From Flavobacterium seoulense (GTDB lineage: Bacteria; Bacteroidota; Bacteroidia; Flavobacteriales; Flavobacteriaceae): DNA of 55,340 nucleotides. The translations under genes were made by a program, and so were the position numbers. Location: assembly GCF_000695795.1 (NCBI RefSeq), contig NZ_JNCA01000004.1, positions 1 through 55,340 on the forward strand, in the 5' to 3' direction. A model generated the notes under the pieces. It had not been told where the DNA came from and made no database searches. It was given only the letters and a program-made list of their open reading frames with translations. Below, piece by piece: positions 32,863 through 42,464 of the stretch (its first letter is position 1; each line of letters begins with the position of its first letter).

Positions 32863-35226
32863 ATGAATCATCTTTTATTTAAAGAAAGTCCTTTTAAAAC
32901 TTTAATTTCTTTTCATAAACTCATTGAGTCGCTAGAAGAAATCGCACAATCAGATGTTGATTATCGCTCTAATTATGCCAAATCCTTACTAAAGGAAATT
33001 GAAAATTTCCCTGAACTAAAAACCGGAATTGAAGATTTCTCCATTATTGAGGAAAACAAAAAACTCATTAAAAATTTATTAGCCGATTTATTCCCTACAG
33101 CTCTTACCAATAATGAAATTAAGGCCGTAGCAATTCCGTTTCAGAACGTAACTTTCAATTACACTAAACGATTTAAAAAGATAGTAAAGAACGCTGGGAA
33201 TTTTGATTTGATAATCGACAATTTCAATCAGGATCAATTTTATGTTTTTAGTTGTATTCTAATTTTAAATACGCATTACAATCAAAATTTTGATTACAGC
33301 ATCCCTTTATTTTACGATATTCCCGATGCTGACGGAATCATAAAGCATTATCGTATTCTTTACAATGCTGATTTTATTGATGTTTATCCTACTGAAAAAG
33401 CTCCCGATTTGACTCAGGAAGACATTGACGAATTAATGAATAATTTTGAAAATACAGCCTTATGGAAAGAAAAATTTCCAATAGAAAGCTGGGTTTTAAA
33501 AGGATTCGGAATCATTAGTTTATTTGATACAACCAAAGAAAGTGCTATTTCGAGTTTAAAAAGTCATCTTTTAAAAAGAGACAAAGAATCGGTTGACAAT
33601 AGTGAAAATCTTTCAGAAATATTCAAATCTATTTTTAAAGTCCCTGATTTACGAATTGGAATCAGCATTTACAATGATGAAGAAAAAAAATTCGTCAAAG
33701 TACCTTTCGAGCAAAAGAAAATTGGAAGTTTTATTCTTAATGATAAAAACGAAATAGAATGCTGCAATGCTTTTTGCGGATGCTCGCTGGAGAAACTTTT
33801 AAACGATAAAGAACCTATTTCTATTTCGAATGTAGCTGCTTTTGGAACAATTACCGGAAATTCAAAATTTGCCCAAATATTATTAGATCAGGATATTCAA
33901 AGCTGTATTTTTACTCCGGTTGTCAAGGATGATAAATTATTAGGAATTATCGAATTAGCTTCGGCTACTCCAAGAGCATTAAACAGCGTAAATGCTAATA
34001 ATATAAAATTAATTCTTCCAAATATTGTTGATACCTTAGAACGTTACAATACTGATTTTCAAAACGAAATTGAAGCCATTATTCAACGTGAATATACAGC
34101 AATTCATTCGAGCGTTTATTGGAAATTTAAAGCCGAAGCTCAGAAAAACTTAGAAACTAAGACCATTGGAAGCGAAAACCTTTTTAAAGAAATTGTCTTT
34201 AAAGAAGTGTATCCATTGTATGGTCAAATAGACATTAATGGTTCTTCTGAACACCGAAATAATACCGTAAAAGAAGATTTAAAAAATCAATTACAAAGTA
34301 TTTTACAAATTTTCGAAAATTCGAAATCAATACACAAATTGCCTTTAGTCGAACAACGCAATTTTGAATTAAATTCTTTCTTTAAAGAATTAGAAAAAGA
34401 ACTAAAAGCAGATACTGAACAGCAAATTCAAAGTTATATTGACAGAGAAATTCATCCTTTGTTACGAAATGCCATTATTGCTAACGAAGACAAAGCACTG
34501 ATTGATGCTTATTTTGAAAATCTAGATCCTAAAACACACTTGTTTTACCAGGCTCGTAAAAATTTTGACGATGCAATGGCTATTATAAACAAAAAAATGA
34601 CCACTGTTTTAGACAAAGAACAAAACGAAGCGCAACAAATTTTCCCGCATTATTACGAGCGTTTCAAAACAGATGGTGTAGAACACAACCTGTACATTGG
34701 TGCATCCATTACTCCTACCCAATCTTTTGATTTAATGTATTTAAATAATCTAAGATTATGGCAGCTGCAAACTTTGTGTAAAATGGAATTAGAACACCAT
34801 CGATTGAAACAAATTTTACCTTACAAACTGGATGTAAGTTCGTTAATACTGGTTTTCAGTTCTCCTATTTCTATTCGTTTTAGAATGGATGAAAAACGTT
34901 TTGATGTAGACGGAACGTACAACGCTCGTTATGAAGTCGTTAAAAAACGTATCGATAAAGCTCATATAAAAGGAACTAAAGAACGAATTACTCAAAAAGA
35001 GAAAATCACGATTGTTTATTCGCATCAATATGAAGAAGCTGAATATTTAAAATACATTCAGTTTTTACAATTTAAACAAATTCTTGAGCCAACCATTGAA
35101 CAATTTGAAGTTGAAGAACTTCAAGGAGTTTATGGTTTAAAAGCAATTCGAATAAAAGTAATCAATACCGAAGGAAATATCGATACAAAATATACTTATC
35201 AGGAATTATTAGCAAGCTTACATTAA
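32863..35226 (+). CDS. Large GAF-domain protein of unknown function
   Basis: This 787-residue protein has a GAF-like ligand-sensing domain near the middle (about residues 246-400). It contains GKSFKSIF-type strands, a loop with three cysteines in CCNAFCGCSLEKLL (positions 297-310), and GIIELASATP. The flanking parts (1-240 and 420-787) are unrecognised and mostly helical. The C-terminal third has well-packed strands (PYKLDVSSLILVFSSPISIRF) but no enzyme motif that I can name. No membrane helix or signal peptide is seen, so it should be cytoplasmic. It looks like a lineage-conserved signalling or regulatory protein. Its stop overlaps by 4 bases the stop of the convergent HD-PycTM gene. Confidence 0.75.
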   Translation: MNHLLFKESPFKTLISFHKLIESLEEIAQSDVDYRSNYAKSLLKEIENFPELKTGIEDFSIIEENKKLIKNLLADLFPTALTNNEIKAVAIPFQNVTFNYTKRFKKIVKNAGNFDLIIDNFNQDQFYVFSCILILNTHYNQNFDYSIPLFYDIPDADGIIKHYRILYNADFIDVYPTEKAPDLTQEDIDELMNNFENTALWKEKFPIESWVLKGFGIISLFDTTKESAISSLKSHLLKRDKESVDNSENLSEIFKSIFKVPDLRIGISIYNDEEKKFVKVPFEQKKIGSFILNDKNEIECCNAFCGCSLEKLLNDKEPISISNVAAFGTITGNSKFAQILLDQDIQSCIFTPVVKDDKLLGIIELASATPRALNSVNANNIKLILPNIVDTLERYNTDFQNEIEAIIQREYTAIHSSVYWKFKAEAQKNLETKTIGSENLFKEIVFKEVYPLYGQIDINGSSEHRNNTVKEDLKNQLQSILQIFENSKSIHKLPLVEQRNFELNSFFKELEKELKADTEQQIQSYIDREIHPLLRNAIIANEDKALIDAYFENLDPKTHLFYQARKNFDDAMAIINKKMTTVLDKEQNEAQQIFPHYYERFKTDGVEHNLYIGASITPTQSFDLMYLNNLRLWQLQTLCKMELEHHRLKQILPYKLDVSSLILVFSSPISIRFRMDEKRFDVDGTYNARYEVVKKRIDKAHIKGTKERITQKEKITIVYSHQYEEAEYLKYIQFLQFKQILEPTIEQFEVEELQGVYGLKAIRIKVINTEGNIDTKYTYQELLASLH

Positions 35227-36416
35227 AAATTCTGGATGGAATGAAACGCTAAGAAAAATGCAAGAAACGAAACAATTATTCCTATCATAAAGATATTATA
35301 GGTAATTCGTAATAACTTGTATTTTTTCTCTAATACAATTCCTAAAAAGTACAAATCCTTAATCATCGAATTGTATAAATAAGTATTGTCTTTCATTATT
35401 TCGTTCATTGCCCATTCGTATTCTTCCAAAGGCATTTTGTAGAAATTACCAAAAAACAATAAATTTACTTTTCTATCCTCAATATCCCTTCTTGTAAAAA
35501 CGCCGGTAGTCACTTTTGGACGTGTTGAAAGAATAGCAAAAATAATAGATACCACACTAAAAGTCAATAAAATAAAAGTAGGAATAACTAAATGAGCATT
35601 ACGCGGACTATCTAATTTTGGTACAATTGTAGACAAAGCAATCGAAATAATAATAGCATTAACTGATAATAAAATATTCGCTTTACTATCGGCAATTCCG
35701 CTTAAACGGGTATGATTACTCAGCGTAATTCTAAACAAAGTATCAATTCCGCGATCTGGTTTGGCTGCTTTTCCCTGTTTATCGCCTTTATTTTTTTTCT
35801 CTTTTTTTACTTCCTGACCACTTTCCATACTTTTAATTTTTTCTTTAATTATGCTAATATTTTTCTCTTTTAGCGGCTGCCAGTTAGCAATTGCATAATC
35901 AGTATAAAATTGATGACATTCAGTAAGAACGGCTAAATTTTCCTGAGCCCATTCTAAATCTGAAGTTTGTTTTTGTTTCACACATTCCCATTCTCCTCTC
36001 AAAAGTTCGCATCGGTCACAATAATTAACGGTTGTAAAATGATAAAAATCGGCATCCTTTATTATTTTCTCAAGAACATTTTGCGGTACATAATGATATT
36101 CTGTTGCTCTAATTAAAGCATTTACCTGATCGATATATTCAGTTGTTTTATCATATTGCTTTAAAAATTCAGTTGCAATTACAATACTTCTTTCTTCATG
36201 ATTTTCAAATCCATGAATATAACCTGTATCGTGAAACCAAGCGGCAACTATTGCTATTTCAGACTCTAAAGCACTTATTTTTTCCTGTTCTGAAAGTATT
36301 TTTACTGCCTTAACAACATCCGAAGTATGGCTGAAATTATGGTAAATAAATGAACTAGAAAGTTTATCTTTGAGTAAATTATAAACAAAATCCTGTACTT
36401 GCTCTATAAAGGTCAT
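35223..36416 (-). CDS. HD-domain phosphohydrolase fused to a Pycsar-effector-like membrane region
   Basis: Residues 1-195 form an HD domain with all ligands: H26/H30 in YHNFSHTSD, H62-D63 in AWFHDTGY, H73 in NHEER and D121/D123 in KDADFYHF. A Lys-rich linker (197-222) leads to the PycTM-like part (DUF5706): TLFRITLSNHTRLSGIADSKA followed by membrane helices at about 248-265, 276-296 and 373-392. PycTM effectors are membrane proteins that respond to cCMP or cUMP in Pycsar anti-phage defence. No cyclase is nearby, so this is not a complete Pycsar operon. The HD domain could hydrolyse the nucleotide signal that the membrane part senses. It is divergent from the phosphoesterase gene with 25 bases between start codons. 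Confidence 0.85.
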   Translation of the reverse strand: MTFIEQVQDFVYNLLKDKLSSSFIYHNFSHTSDVVKAVKILSEQEKISALESEIAIVAAWFHDTGYIHGFENHEERSIVIATEFLKQYDKTTEYIDQVNALIRATEYHYVPQNVLEKIIKDADFYHFTTVNYCDRCELLRGEWECVKQKQTSDLEWAQENLAVLTECHQFYTDYAIANWQPLKEKNISIIKEKIKSMESGQEVKKEKKNKGDKQGKAAKPDRGIDTLFRITLSNHTRLSGIADSKANILLSVNAIIISIALSTIVPKLDSPRNAHLVIPTFILLTFSVVSIIFAILSTRPKVTTGVFTRRDIEDRKVNLLFFGNFYKMPLEEYEWAMNEIMKDNTYLYNSMIKDLYFLGIVLEKKYKLLRITYNIFMIGIIVSFLAFFLAFHSIQNF

Positions 36417-36441
36417 AAGTAAAATTTTATACTACTAAATT

Positions 36442-39400
36442 ATGAAATTGTTTCCAGTTATGCGATTCATCAAAATTAAACTATTTTTCTACTCCGTTGT
36501 TGCGCTTTTAATCATTAGTTCTTGTGCAACACACGATTCACAATTTGGAAAAAATTCGAAAAAAATCACATTTACTAACGACAAGGATACAACAAAAATT
36601 GCACACCGTTTTTTTTTAATTGGCGATGCAGGAAATGCTGATGAAGAAAAAGCGCAAAAAATTCTGAAATCTTTACAAGAACAGCTTCAGCAATCAGATA
36701 AAAATGCTACACTGCTTTTTCTGGGAGATAATATTTATCCTAAAGGAATGCCAGGCAAATCTGAAACTAAAGAGTATAAAATTGCTTTAGAAAAAATCGA
36801 AGCACAATTAGCTATTTCGAAAAATTTTAAAGGTAAAACTATATTTATTCCTGGAAATCACGATTGGTATTCAGGCATTAACGGATTAAAACGTCAGGAA
36901 AAAATAGTTAACAATTATTTGAACGAAAAGAAAGCTTTTCTTCCTGCTAACAGCTGCCCTATTGATGACAAAAAAATAAATGATCAGGTTTGTCTGGTTA
37001 CGATTGACAGTCAATGGTTTTTAGAAGATTGGGATAAAATTCCAACTATCAACGATGATTGTACGATAAAAACACGTGAAGATTTTTTTGAAGAATTTGA
37101 AAGTATTTTAAACAAAAACAAGGACAAAACTGTAGTTGTTGCTATCCATCATCCATTAATGAGTAACGGAACGCATGGCGGACAGTTTTCGCTTGAAAAA
37201 CAACTATTTCCACTAGAACAAAAAATCCCATTGCCTGTAGTAGGATCGTTTGTTAATTTCTTACGAAAAACATCTGGAGTTAGTCCGCAGGACCTTCAAA
37301 ACAAGCAATACCAACTTTTAATAAAACGTATCAAAACGCTGTTACAACATCAGGAAAATGTAATTGTTGTTTCGGGACACGATCATAATTTACAATATAT
37401 TGAAAGCGAAAAAATCCACCAGATAATCAGTGGTGCCGGATCAAAATCAGAAGCAGCCAGAGCTATTAACGCTAATGATTTTTCGTATGGTAAAAATGGT
37501 TTCGCAACATTAACCACTTATAAAAACGGGAAATCAGTTGTGCATTTCTACGGAATTGAAAACAATCAAACTACAATTTTGTTTCAAAAAACTATTTTCG
37601 AACCTAAAAAAACAGACACAATTACTTATCCGGATTCTTTTGCTTCTAATACAAAAGCATCCGTTTACAATGCTAAAATGACTTCAAAAAGTGGATTCTA
37701 TAATTTTCTTTTTGGTAAACATTATCGAAAATATTACAGCACTCCTATCGATGTTCCTGTTGTTACTTTAGACCAACTTTATGGCGGCGTTACGCCAATG
37801 AGAGCCGGTGGCGGACACCAGTCTAAATCCTTGCGTCTTGATGATTCTCAAGGAAGAGAATATGTAATGCGTGCCTTGAAGAAAAGTGTTGGGCGTTTTT
37901 TACAAAGTGTTGCTTTCAAAGATCAGTATGTAGAAAACGAATTCGAAAACACTTTTGCCGAGAATTTTCTTTATGATTTTTATACCAGTTCGCATCCTTA
38001 TACTCCGCTGGCTGTTGGAAATCTGGCGGATAAAATTGGTGTTTTACACAGTAATCCAAAGCTTTATTATATTCCAAAACACAAAGCATTGGGTGAGTTC
38101 AATACCAACTTCGGGGACGAACTTTATCTGGTTGAAGAAAGACCTTCAGACAGTCAAAAAGAGTTGGTAAGTTTTGGAAAATCAGAGTCAATTATTGGAA
38201 CTAATGATTTACTTGAAAATTTAGAAAAAGACGAAAAATATGCTATTGACGAAAACGAATATATAAAAGCCCGTTTATTTGACATGCTAATTGGTGACTG
38301 GGACAGACATTACGATCAATGGCGATGGGCAGAATATAAAACAGCTAACAAAATTATTTACAAACCTATTCCTCGTGACCGTGATCAGGCCTTTTCAAAA
38401 TATGATGGCACTTTATTATCATTATTGATGAATATTCCAGCGTTGCGACACATGCAAAGTTTTAAAAATGATATTAAAAATGTAAAATGGTTCAATAGAG
38501 AACCTTATCCATTAGATTTAGCATTATTAAAAAGTGCTACCGAAAACGAATGGATTGCACAAGCTAAATTTATCGAAGAGAATTTGACTGACGAAAGTAT
38601 TGATACAGCTTTTAATAGTTTGCCAACTGAAATTCAAGACGAAACAATAGCAGGGATAAAACAAAAATTAAAACACCGAAAAACAGCATTAATCGCTTAT
38701 GCAAAGCAATACAATAAAATTTTAGAAAAAACAGCAATTGTTGTTGGCACCAATAAAAAAGACATTTTCCGTATTAAATCTATTTCTAAAAACAAAGTTG
38801 AAATCACCGTTTTACGAAGCAAAAAAGAAGGAGAAGAACTTGTTTTTAATAAAACCTACGACAAACATTCGACAAAAAACATCTGGATTTACGGTTTAGA
38901 TGACGAAGACGTTTTTGATTTTGAAGGTGTTCAAAAATCAGATATTAGAATAAAACTAATTGGAGGTCAAAATAATGACAGCTATAATATTGCCAATGGA
39001 AAAAACATTACTATCATTGATTTTAAGTCGAAAAAGAACAATTTTAATATTAATTCCAGCACAAAAAAACGTTTAACAGATGATTATGAAACCAACTTAT
39101 ACAATTATGAAAAGCCGAAATACAATGCTTTTTCAGGTTTGCCAACTATAGGTTTTAATCCTGATGACGGAGTGAAATTAGGAATTATTGCTAATTATAC
39201 TGTAAATCATTTCAAGCAAAATCCGTATACTTTTAAGCATGTTTTAAAAGCTAATTATTATTTTGCGACTGATGGTTTTGAATTAGGATACCATTTTGAT
39301 GCTCCGAAAATAATAGGAAAATGGAATTTTGGTTTTGACTCTCAATTTACAAGTCCAAATTTTGCCATAAACTACTTTGGTTACGGAAACAACAATCCAA

Positions 39401-40170
39401 ACTCTGATAAAACAGATGGAATGGATTACAACAGAGTTCGCATTCGAATGCTCAAGTTTGCTCCTAAAATTGAAAAAATAGATCGATTAGGAAGCCGCAT
39501 TAATTTTCAGCTTGCGTATGAAAACTTTAATGTAGAAAATACTGCTGACCGTTTTATTTCGATTCCTGATATTGTAAATCCTGACATTTTCAATCATCAG
39601 CAATTTGCCGGAGCTACAATTGAATATGGTTATGAAAATTATGATAATGCTTCATTACCAACAATGGGAATGGGATTTTTAATTTCGGCTAACTGGAAAA
39701 CAAATCTTGATGATAGCAAACAAAATTTCCCAACATTAGAATCAAAAATCAATTTTAATCATAAAATAGACAAACAAGGAAAAATTGTATTGGCCACTTT
39801 ATTAAAAGGAAAAATGATTTTAAACAATAATTTCGAATTTTATCAGGGCGCTGCTTTAGGCGGAGATTATGATTTAAGAGGTTATCGAAATCAACGTTTT
39901 CTAGGAAATCATTCGTTTTTTCAAAGTAGTGATCTTCGTTTTTCTATTGGAAAAATCAAAAACAGTATTGTACCAATGTCTTATGGCTTTTTTGGAGGTT
40001 ACGACTACGGAAGAGTCTGGCTCGACGGAGAAACTTCAGACAAATGGCATCAGGCTGTAGGCGGCGGTTTATGGCTGAACGGAATCAACACATTAACAGC
40101 AAAACTCAGCTATTTTAAAAGTACTGATGACAAAGCCCGAATTAGTTTCGGGCTAGGTTTTGGATTTTAA
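36442..40170 (+). CDS. Lipoprotein with phosphoesterase, kinase-like and outer-membrane barrel parts
   Basis: The 1242-residue protein has a lipobox (LLIISSC, Cys28), so its N-terminus is lipid-linked. Residues 50-375 are a calcineurin-like phosphoesterase: GDAGN (61-65), GDNIYP (95-100), GNHDWY (138-143), HHPLMSNGTHGG (236-247) and GHDHN (312-316). Residues about 440-770 resemble a kinase fold: GGGHQSKSLRL (456-466), VMRALKK (475-481), a catalytic-loop-like GDWDRHYDQWRW (618-629) and PIPRDRDQAF (642-651). From about 880 to the end is a beta-barrel of Omp85/surface-antigen type, ending in FGLGFGF, the classic aromatic end. The kinase reading is my inference. A start at 36460 (MRFIKIK) is also possible. 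Confidence 0.88.
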   Translation: MKLFPVMRFIKIKLFFYSVVALLIISSCATHDSQFGKNSKKITFTNDKDTTKIAHRFFLIGDAGNADEEKAQKILKSLQEQLQQSDKNATLLFLGDNIYPKGMPGKSETKEYKIALEKIEAQLAISKNFKGKTIFIPGNHDWYSGINGLKRQEKIVNNYLNEKKAFLPANSCPIDDKKINDQVCLVTIDSQWFLEDWDKIPTINDDCTIKTREDFFEEFESILNKNKDKTVVVAIHHPLMSNGTHGGQFSLEKQLFPLEQKIPLPVVGSFVNFLRKTSGVSPQDLQNKQYQLLIKRIKTLLQHQENVIVVSGHDHNLQYIESEKIHQIISGAGSKSEAARAINANDFSYGKNGFATLTTYKNGKSVVHFYGIENNQTTILFQKTIFEPKKTDTITYPDSFASNTKASVYNAKMTSKSGFYNFLFGKHYRKYYSTPIDVPVVTLDQLYGGVTPMRAGGGHQSKSLRLDDSQGREYVMRALKKSVGRFLQSVAFKDQYVENEFENTFAENFLYDFYTSSHPYTPLAVGNLADKIGVLHSNPKLYYIPKHKALGEFNTNFGDELYLVEERPSDSQKELVSFGKSESIIGTNDLLENLEKDEKYAIDENEYIKARLFDMLIGDWDRHYDQWRWAEYKTANKIIYKPIPRDRDQAFSKYDGTLLSLLMNIPALRHMQSFKNDIKNVKWFNREPYPLDLALLKSATENEWIAQAKFIEENLTDESIDTAFNSLPTEIQDETIAGIKQKLKHRKTALIAYAKQYNKILEKTAIVVGTNKKDIFRIKSISKNKVEITVLRSKKEGEELVFNKTYDKHSTKNIWIYGLDDEDVFDFEGVQKSDIRIKLIGGQNNDSYNIANGKNITIIDFKSKKNNFNINSSTKKRLTDDYETNLYNYEKPKYNAFSGLPTIGFNPDDGVKLGIIANYTVNHFKQNPYTFKHVLKANYYFATDGFELGYHFDAPKIIGKWNFGFDSQFTSPNFAINYFGYGNNNPNSDKTDGMDYNRVRIRMLKFAPKIEKIDRLGSRINFQLAYENFNVENTADRFISIPDIVNPDIFNHQQFAGATIEYGYENYDNASLPTMGMGFLISANWKTNLDDSKQNFPTLESKINFNHKIDKQGKIVLATLLKGKMILNNNFEFYQGAALGGDYDLRGYRNQRFLGNHSFFQSSDLRFSIGKIKNSIVPMSYGFFGGYDYGRVWLDGETSDKWHQAVGGGLWLNGINTLTAKLSYFKSTDDKARISFGLGFGF

Positions 40171-41039
40171 TTAATTGAATTTAAATTGAGTTCATACACA
40201 ATTCCACCTATTTTTTTTGTCTTTTCATCGGCAATTAAAAGGGTGGAATTGTCTTTAAAACAAATCGCTTCTTTTTGCGAATAATGATTAAGTTGTACTC
40301 TTTTTACTTTTCCCAAGAAAAAATTATCCGATTTAAAATTATCAAAAATCCATATTTGGCTGTGACTTAACAAAACCACTTTTTTGCCATCAGGACTAAT
40401 GGTCGCACTTGTTATTGCTGCATTTTGGTAACCGCCTTCGGCTTTGAACTTTCCTAATAATTTTGCCTGATGAAATCCTGCTTTGTTAGGAACTTTGTAC
40501 AAAAATGTAGTTCCATCAAAACCTTTGCTTCGATTTTTAGTAAACAAATAAAAATTATTCTGGTATTCAATGAAAGCTTCAACATCATAAAAAAGTTCTG
40601 TTTTCTTTGGCGGAAATTGAGTTTGTTCAGGATAAGCAAAACTAATTTTATACGAAGGAGTCACTGATTCATTATACAAAGAATCTTTATCAATTTTATA
40701 AATTGCTAAGTCTTTTCGAATATTATCATTATTTCCAAAATCGCCAATGTACAGATTTTCCCTGCTATCCTTTGTGATATCTTCCCAATCTATATTTTGG
40801 GTTTTAGCAATGGTTATTGTTTTCTTCAGTTTTCCTTCGCTGTTTAATCCGTAAATTTCATTGGCATTGCCACTATCTTCAAGAACCCAGGCTAGCTGAG
40901 AATTCGTAGTAAAAACAATTCCTGAAACTTCTTTCAACTTTTTTGGTAAAGCATAAAGTTCAGCAATTATAGCCGGATTTCTTTGACAAAAACATAATAA
41001 AGACGACAATAAAACGATAGGTAAAATCTTTTTGATCAT
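40167..41039 (-). CDS. Lipoprotein with beta-propeller-like (SdiA-regulated-type) domain
   Basis: The 290-residue protein starts MIKKILPIVLLSSLLCFCQRN, a signal peptide with a likely lipobox (SLLCFC, Cys18). The rest repeats short blade-like units: KEVSGIVFTTNSQLAWVLED, ENLYIGDFGNND, NFYLFTKNRSKG, GKKVVLLSHSQIWIF and NSTLLIADEKT. This resembles SdiA-regulated or esterase-like propellers, whose ligand is unknown. I placed the start at 41039 because the first 34 codons of a longer frame overlap the upstream gene and lack signal-peptide character. Its stop overlaps the barrel gene's stop by 4 bases. Confidence 0.75.
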   Translation of the reverse strand: MIKKILPIVLLSSLLCFCQRNPAIIAELYALPKKLKEVSGIVFTTNSQLAWVLEDSGNANEIYGLNSEGKLKKTITIAKTQNIDWEDITKDSRENLYIGDFGNNDNIRKDLAIYKIDKDSLYNESVTPSYKISFAYPEQTQFPPKKTELFYDVEAFIEYQNNFYLFTKNRSKGFDGTTFLYKVPNKAGFHQAKLLGKFKAEGGYQNAAITSATISPDGKKVVLLSHSQIWIFDNFKSDNFFLGKVKRVQLNHYSQKEAICFKDNSTLLIADEKTKKIGGIVYELNLNSIN

Positions 41040-41049
41040 AAAATTTATT

Positions 41050-42114
41050 TTATAAACCTGGTTTAAACAAATCAGGATGTTTGAAATTTCTGGTAACAAA
41101 TTTAAAAGCGGCACTAAGAACATATCCCATAGAAGTCGCATTTTTAAAATTCAAATCATTGGTATAACGATACAACTCTAATTTTAATTGTTTCAAATGC
41201 GCATCAGGAGCAATATTATCATTAGACATGATTCGAAGTATTTTCTGGATTCGTGTTTCGGCAGAAAGAATTCTTTTGGCCAAAGCCGCACGTTCTTCGT
41301 TCTTATATTGTTCAATAGAACTATCCTGCAATTTTTCTTTTATCAATTGTATCATCGGAAAATTTTCCTTGAAAAACTGCGGACGATAAATTTTAAAATT
41401 TCCTTCGTAACATTGCTGATCAAAATCAATGGCTCTAATTTTATACACTACCTGATCAAAATCATGAATAGGTACAATTACGTAATTGTAAGCCCGCATA
41501 TCGCCTAAAAGACGAATCATACAACGTTCATTAAACTTAACAAACTCTTTAGCTATTTGAGATTTTTCGGTTTCAGAACAACTTTCTAACAATGTTTCTA
41601 TAAAAACATCGCCCGGAATTCCTATAATATGTTCTTCAATCAATGTGTCTTTATACACCAAAAAATTGATTTTATCAGGCGATAGAATATGCTCTAATTC
41701 TAAACCATAAATACGCGAAGCATCGGCTTTTTTTATGTAAAAATGTACATAGTTATCATTGAGTACATTTCGAACTTTTATTCGAAAAGGTTTCGAATTT
41801 CCGAAAGTACAGTAATCAATCGCATCGACATTCAAAAATTTGATGATATCCGAATTTCCATCTGAATGTAGTAAAGAATAGACTTTCTTTAAATACAAAT
41901 CAATTTCTGCTCTTTCATATTCATTATAAAAAACACGTACCCATAAAGTGTCTTTATCAAACTTATCATAAACATTTATGGAACCTGAAAATCGCAATAA
42001 ATCATCATAAGAAATGGCAACTTTTGAAATTCGGTCAAAACGTTCTAAGTAATCTAAAAGCGACTCGTTTATAGGATAACTTGGCTTTTTAAACAATGGA
42101 GAAATATCGCTCAT
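41050..42114 (-). CDS. Conserved protein with kinase-like active-site pattern
   Basis: The 354-residue cytoplasmic protein has no name that I can attach with confidence. It shows a pattern like small-molecule or lipid kinases: possible ATP lysine at 128-129 (HFYIKKAD), Glu at 139-141 (LELE), a catalytic loop GDMRAYN (204-210, D205 and N210) and a metal-binding IDFDQQ (229-234, D230 or D232). The spacing D-x4-N followed by DFD fits APH/KdkA-type kinases. The remaining 100 residues are helical. It lies 10 bases upstream of the propeller lipoprotein on the same strand and is likely co-transcribed. Kinase function is inferred only. Confidence 0.7.
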   Translation of the reverse strand: MSDISPLFKKPSYPINESLLDYLERFDRISKVAISYDDLLRFSGSINVYDKFDKDTLWVRVFYNEYERAEIDLYLKKVYSLLHSDGNSDIIKFLNVDAIDYCTFGNSKPFRIKVRNVLNDNYVHFYIKKADASRIYGLELEHILSPDKINFLVYKDTLIEEHIIGIPGDVFIETLLESCSETEKSQIAKEFVKFNERCMIRLLGDMRAYNYVIVPIHDFDQVVYKIRAIDFDQQCYEGNFKIYRPQFFKENFPMIQLIKEKLQDSSIEQYKNEERAALAKRILSAETRIQKILRIMSNDNIAPDAHLKQLKLELYRYTNDLNFKNATSMGYVLSAAFKFVTRNFKHPDLFKPGL

Positions 42115-42131
42115 TCACAGTATTATTTATG

Positions 42132-42139
42132 CAAATTTA
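42132..42139 (-). promoter_or_regulatory. -7 promoter box of the kinase-like gene
   Basis: The minus strand reads TAAATTTG, a perfect TAnnTTTG box 18 bases upstream of the ATG at 42114. Confidence 0.5.
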
Positions 42140-42440
42140 CGCTAATTATTTGAAAGCTGATTTTTAAAAAATAAACCAGAATAATCCCGAAACAAAAAAA
42201 TGAGTTAGAATTCTAAAAAACACTTAATTACTGATTACCAACCGCTAGGAATAAGTGATTTTTCAACACATATAGTAGCCTTAAAGAAAAAGATGTTGTT
42301 CATCGATTTTATTTGTATGCTGTAGTATAGTTAAGTATTTTTATTTTTTAAGATGAATTAGTTACGTATAAACACCTACTAAAACACCTAGAAAATTCGT
42401 ATATTTTAAATATAGACATAACCCCCAAAACAAAAATCAA

Positions 42441-42454
42441 TGTAATGCGTTACA
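42441..42454 (+). promoter_or_regulatory. Inverted repeat just upstream of the histidine kinase gene
   Basis: TGTAA and TTACA surround a 4-base centre (TGTAATGCGTTACA), 10 bases before ATG 42465. It could be a protein-binding site or a small hairpin. No further support. Confidence 0.3.
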
Positions 42455-42464
42455 ATAACTTTTT

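Larger units (their letters stand above)
42115..42464. other. 350-base gap between kinase-like gene and histidine kinase
   Basis: The gap separates a minus-strand gene from a plus-strand gene. It contains one clear promoter box for the minus-strand gene (42132-42139) and a small inverted repeat TGTAATGCGTTACA at 42441-42454. No TAnnTTTG box was found for the histidine kinase gene. I see no reading frame, tRNA or strong structure otherwise. Confidence 0.5.

Noticed and set aside
35223..36416. A complete Pycsar anti-phage operon
   Set aside because: No nucleotide cyclase gene lies next to it. The neighbours are a GAF protein and a phosphoesterase, so only the effector-like part is present.
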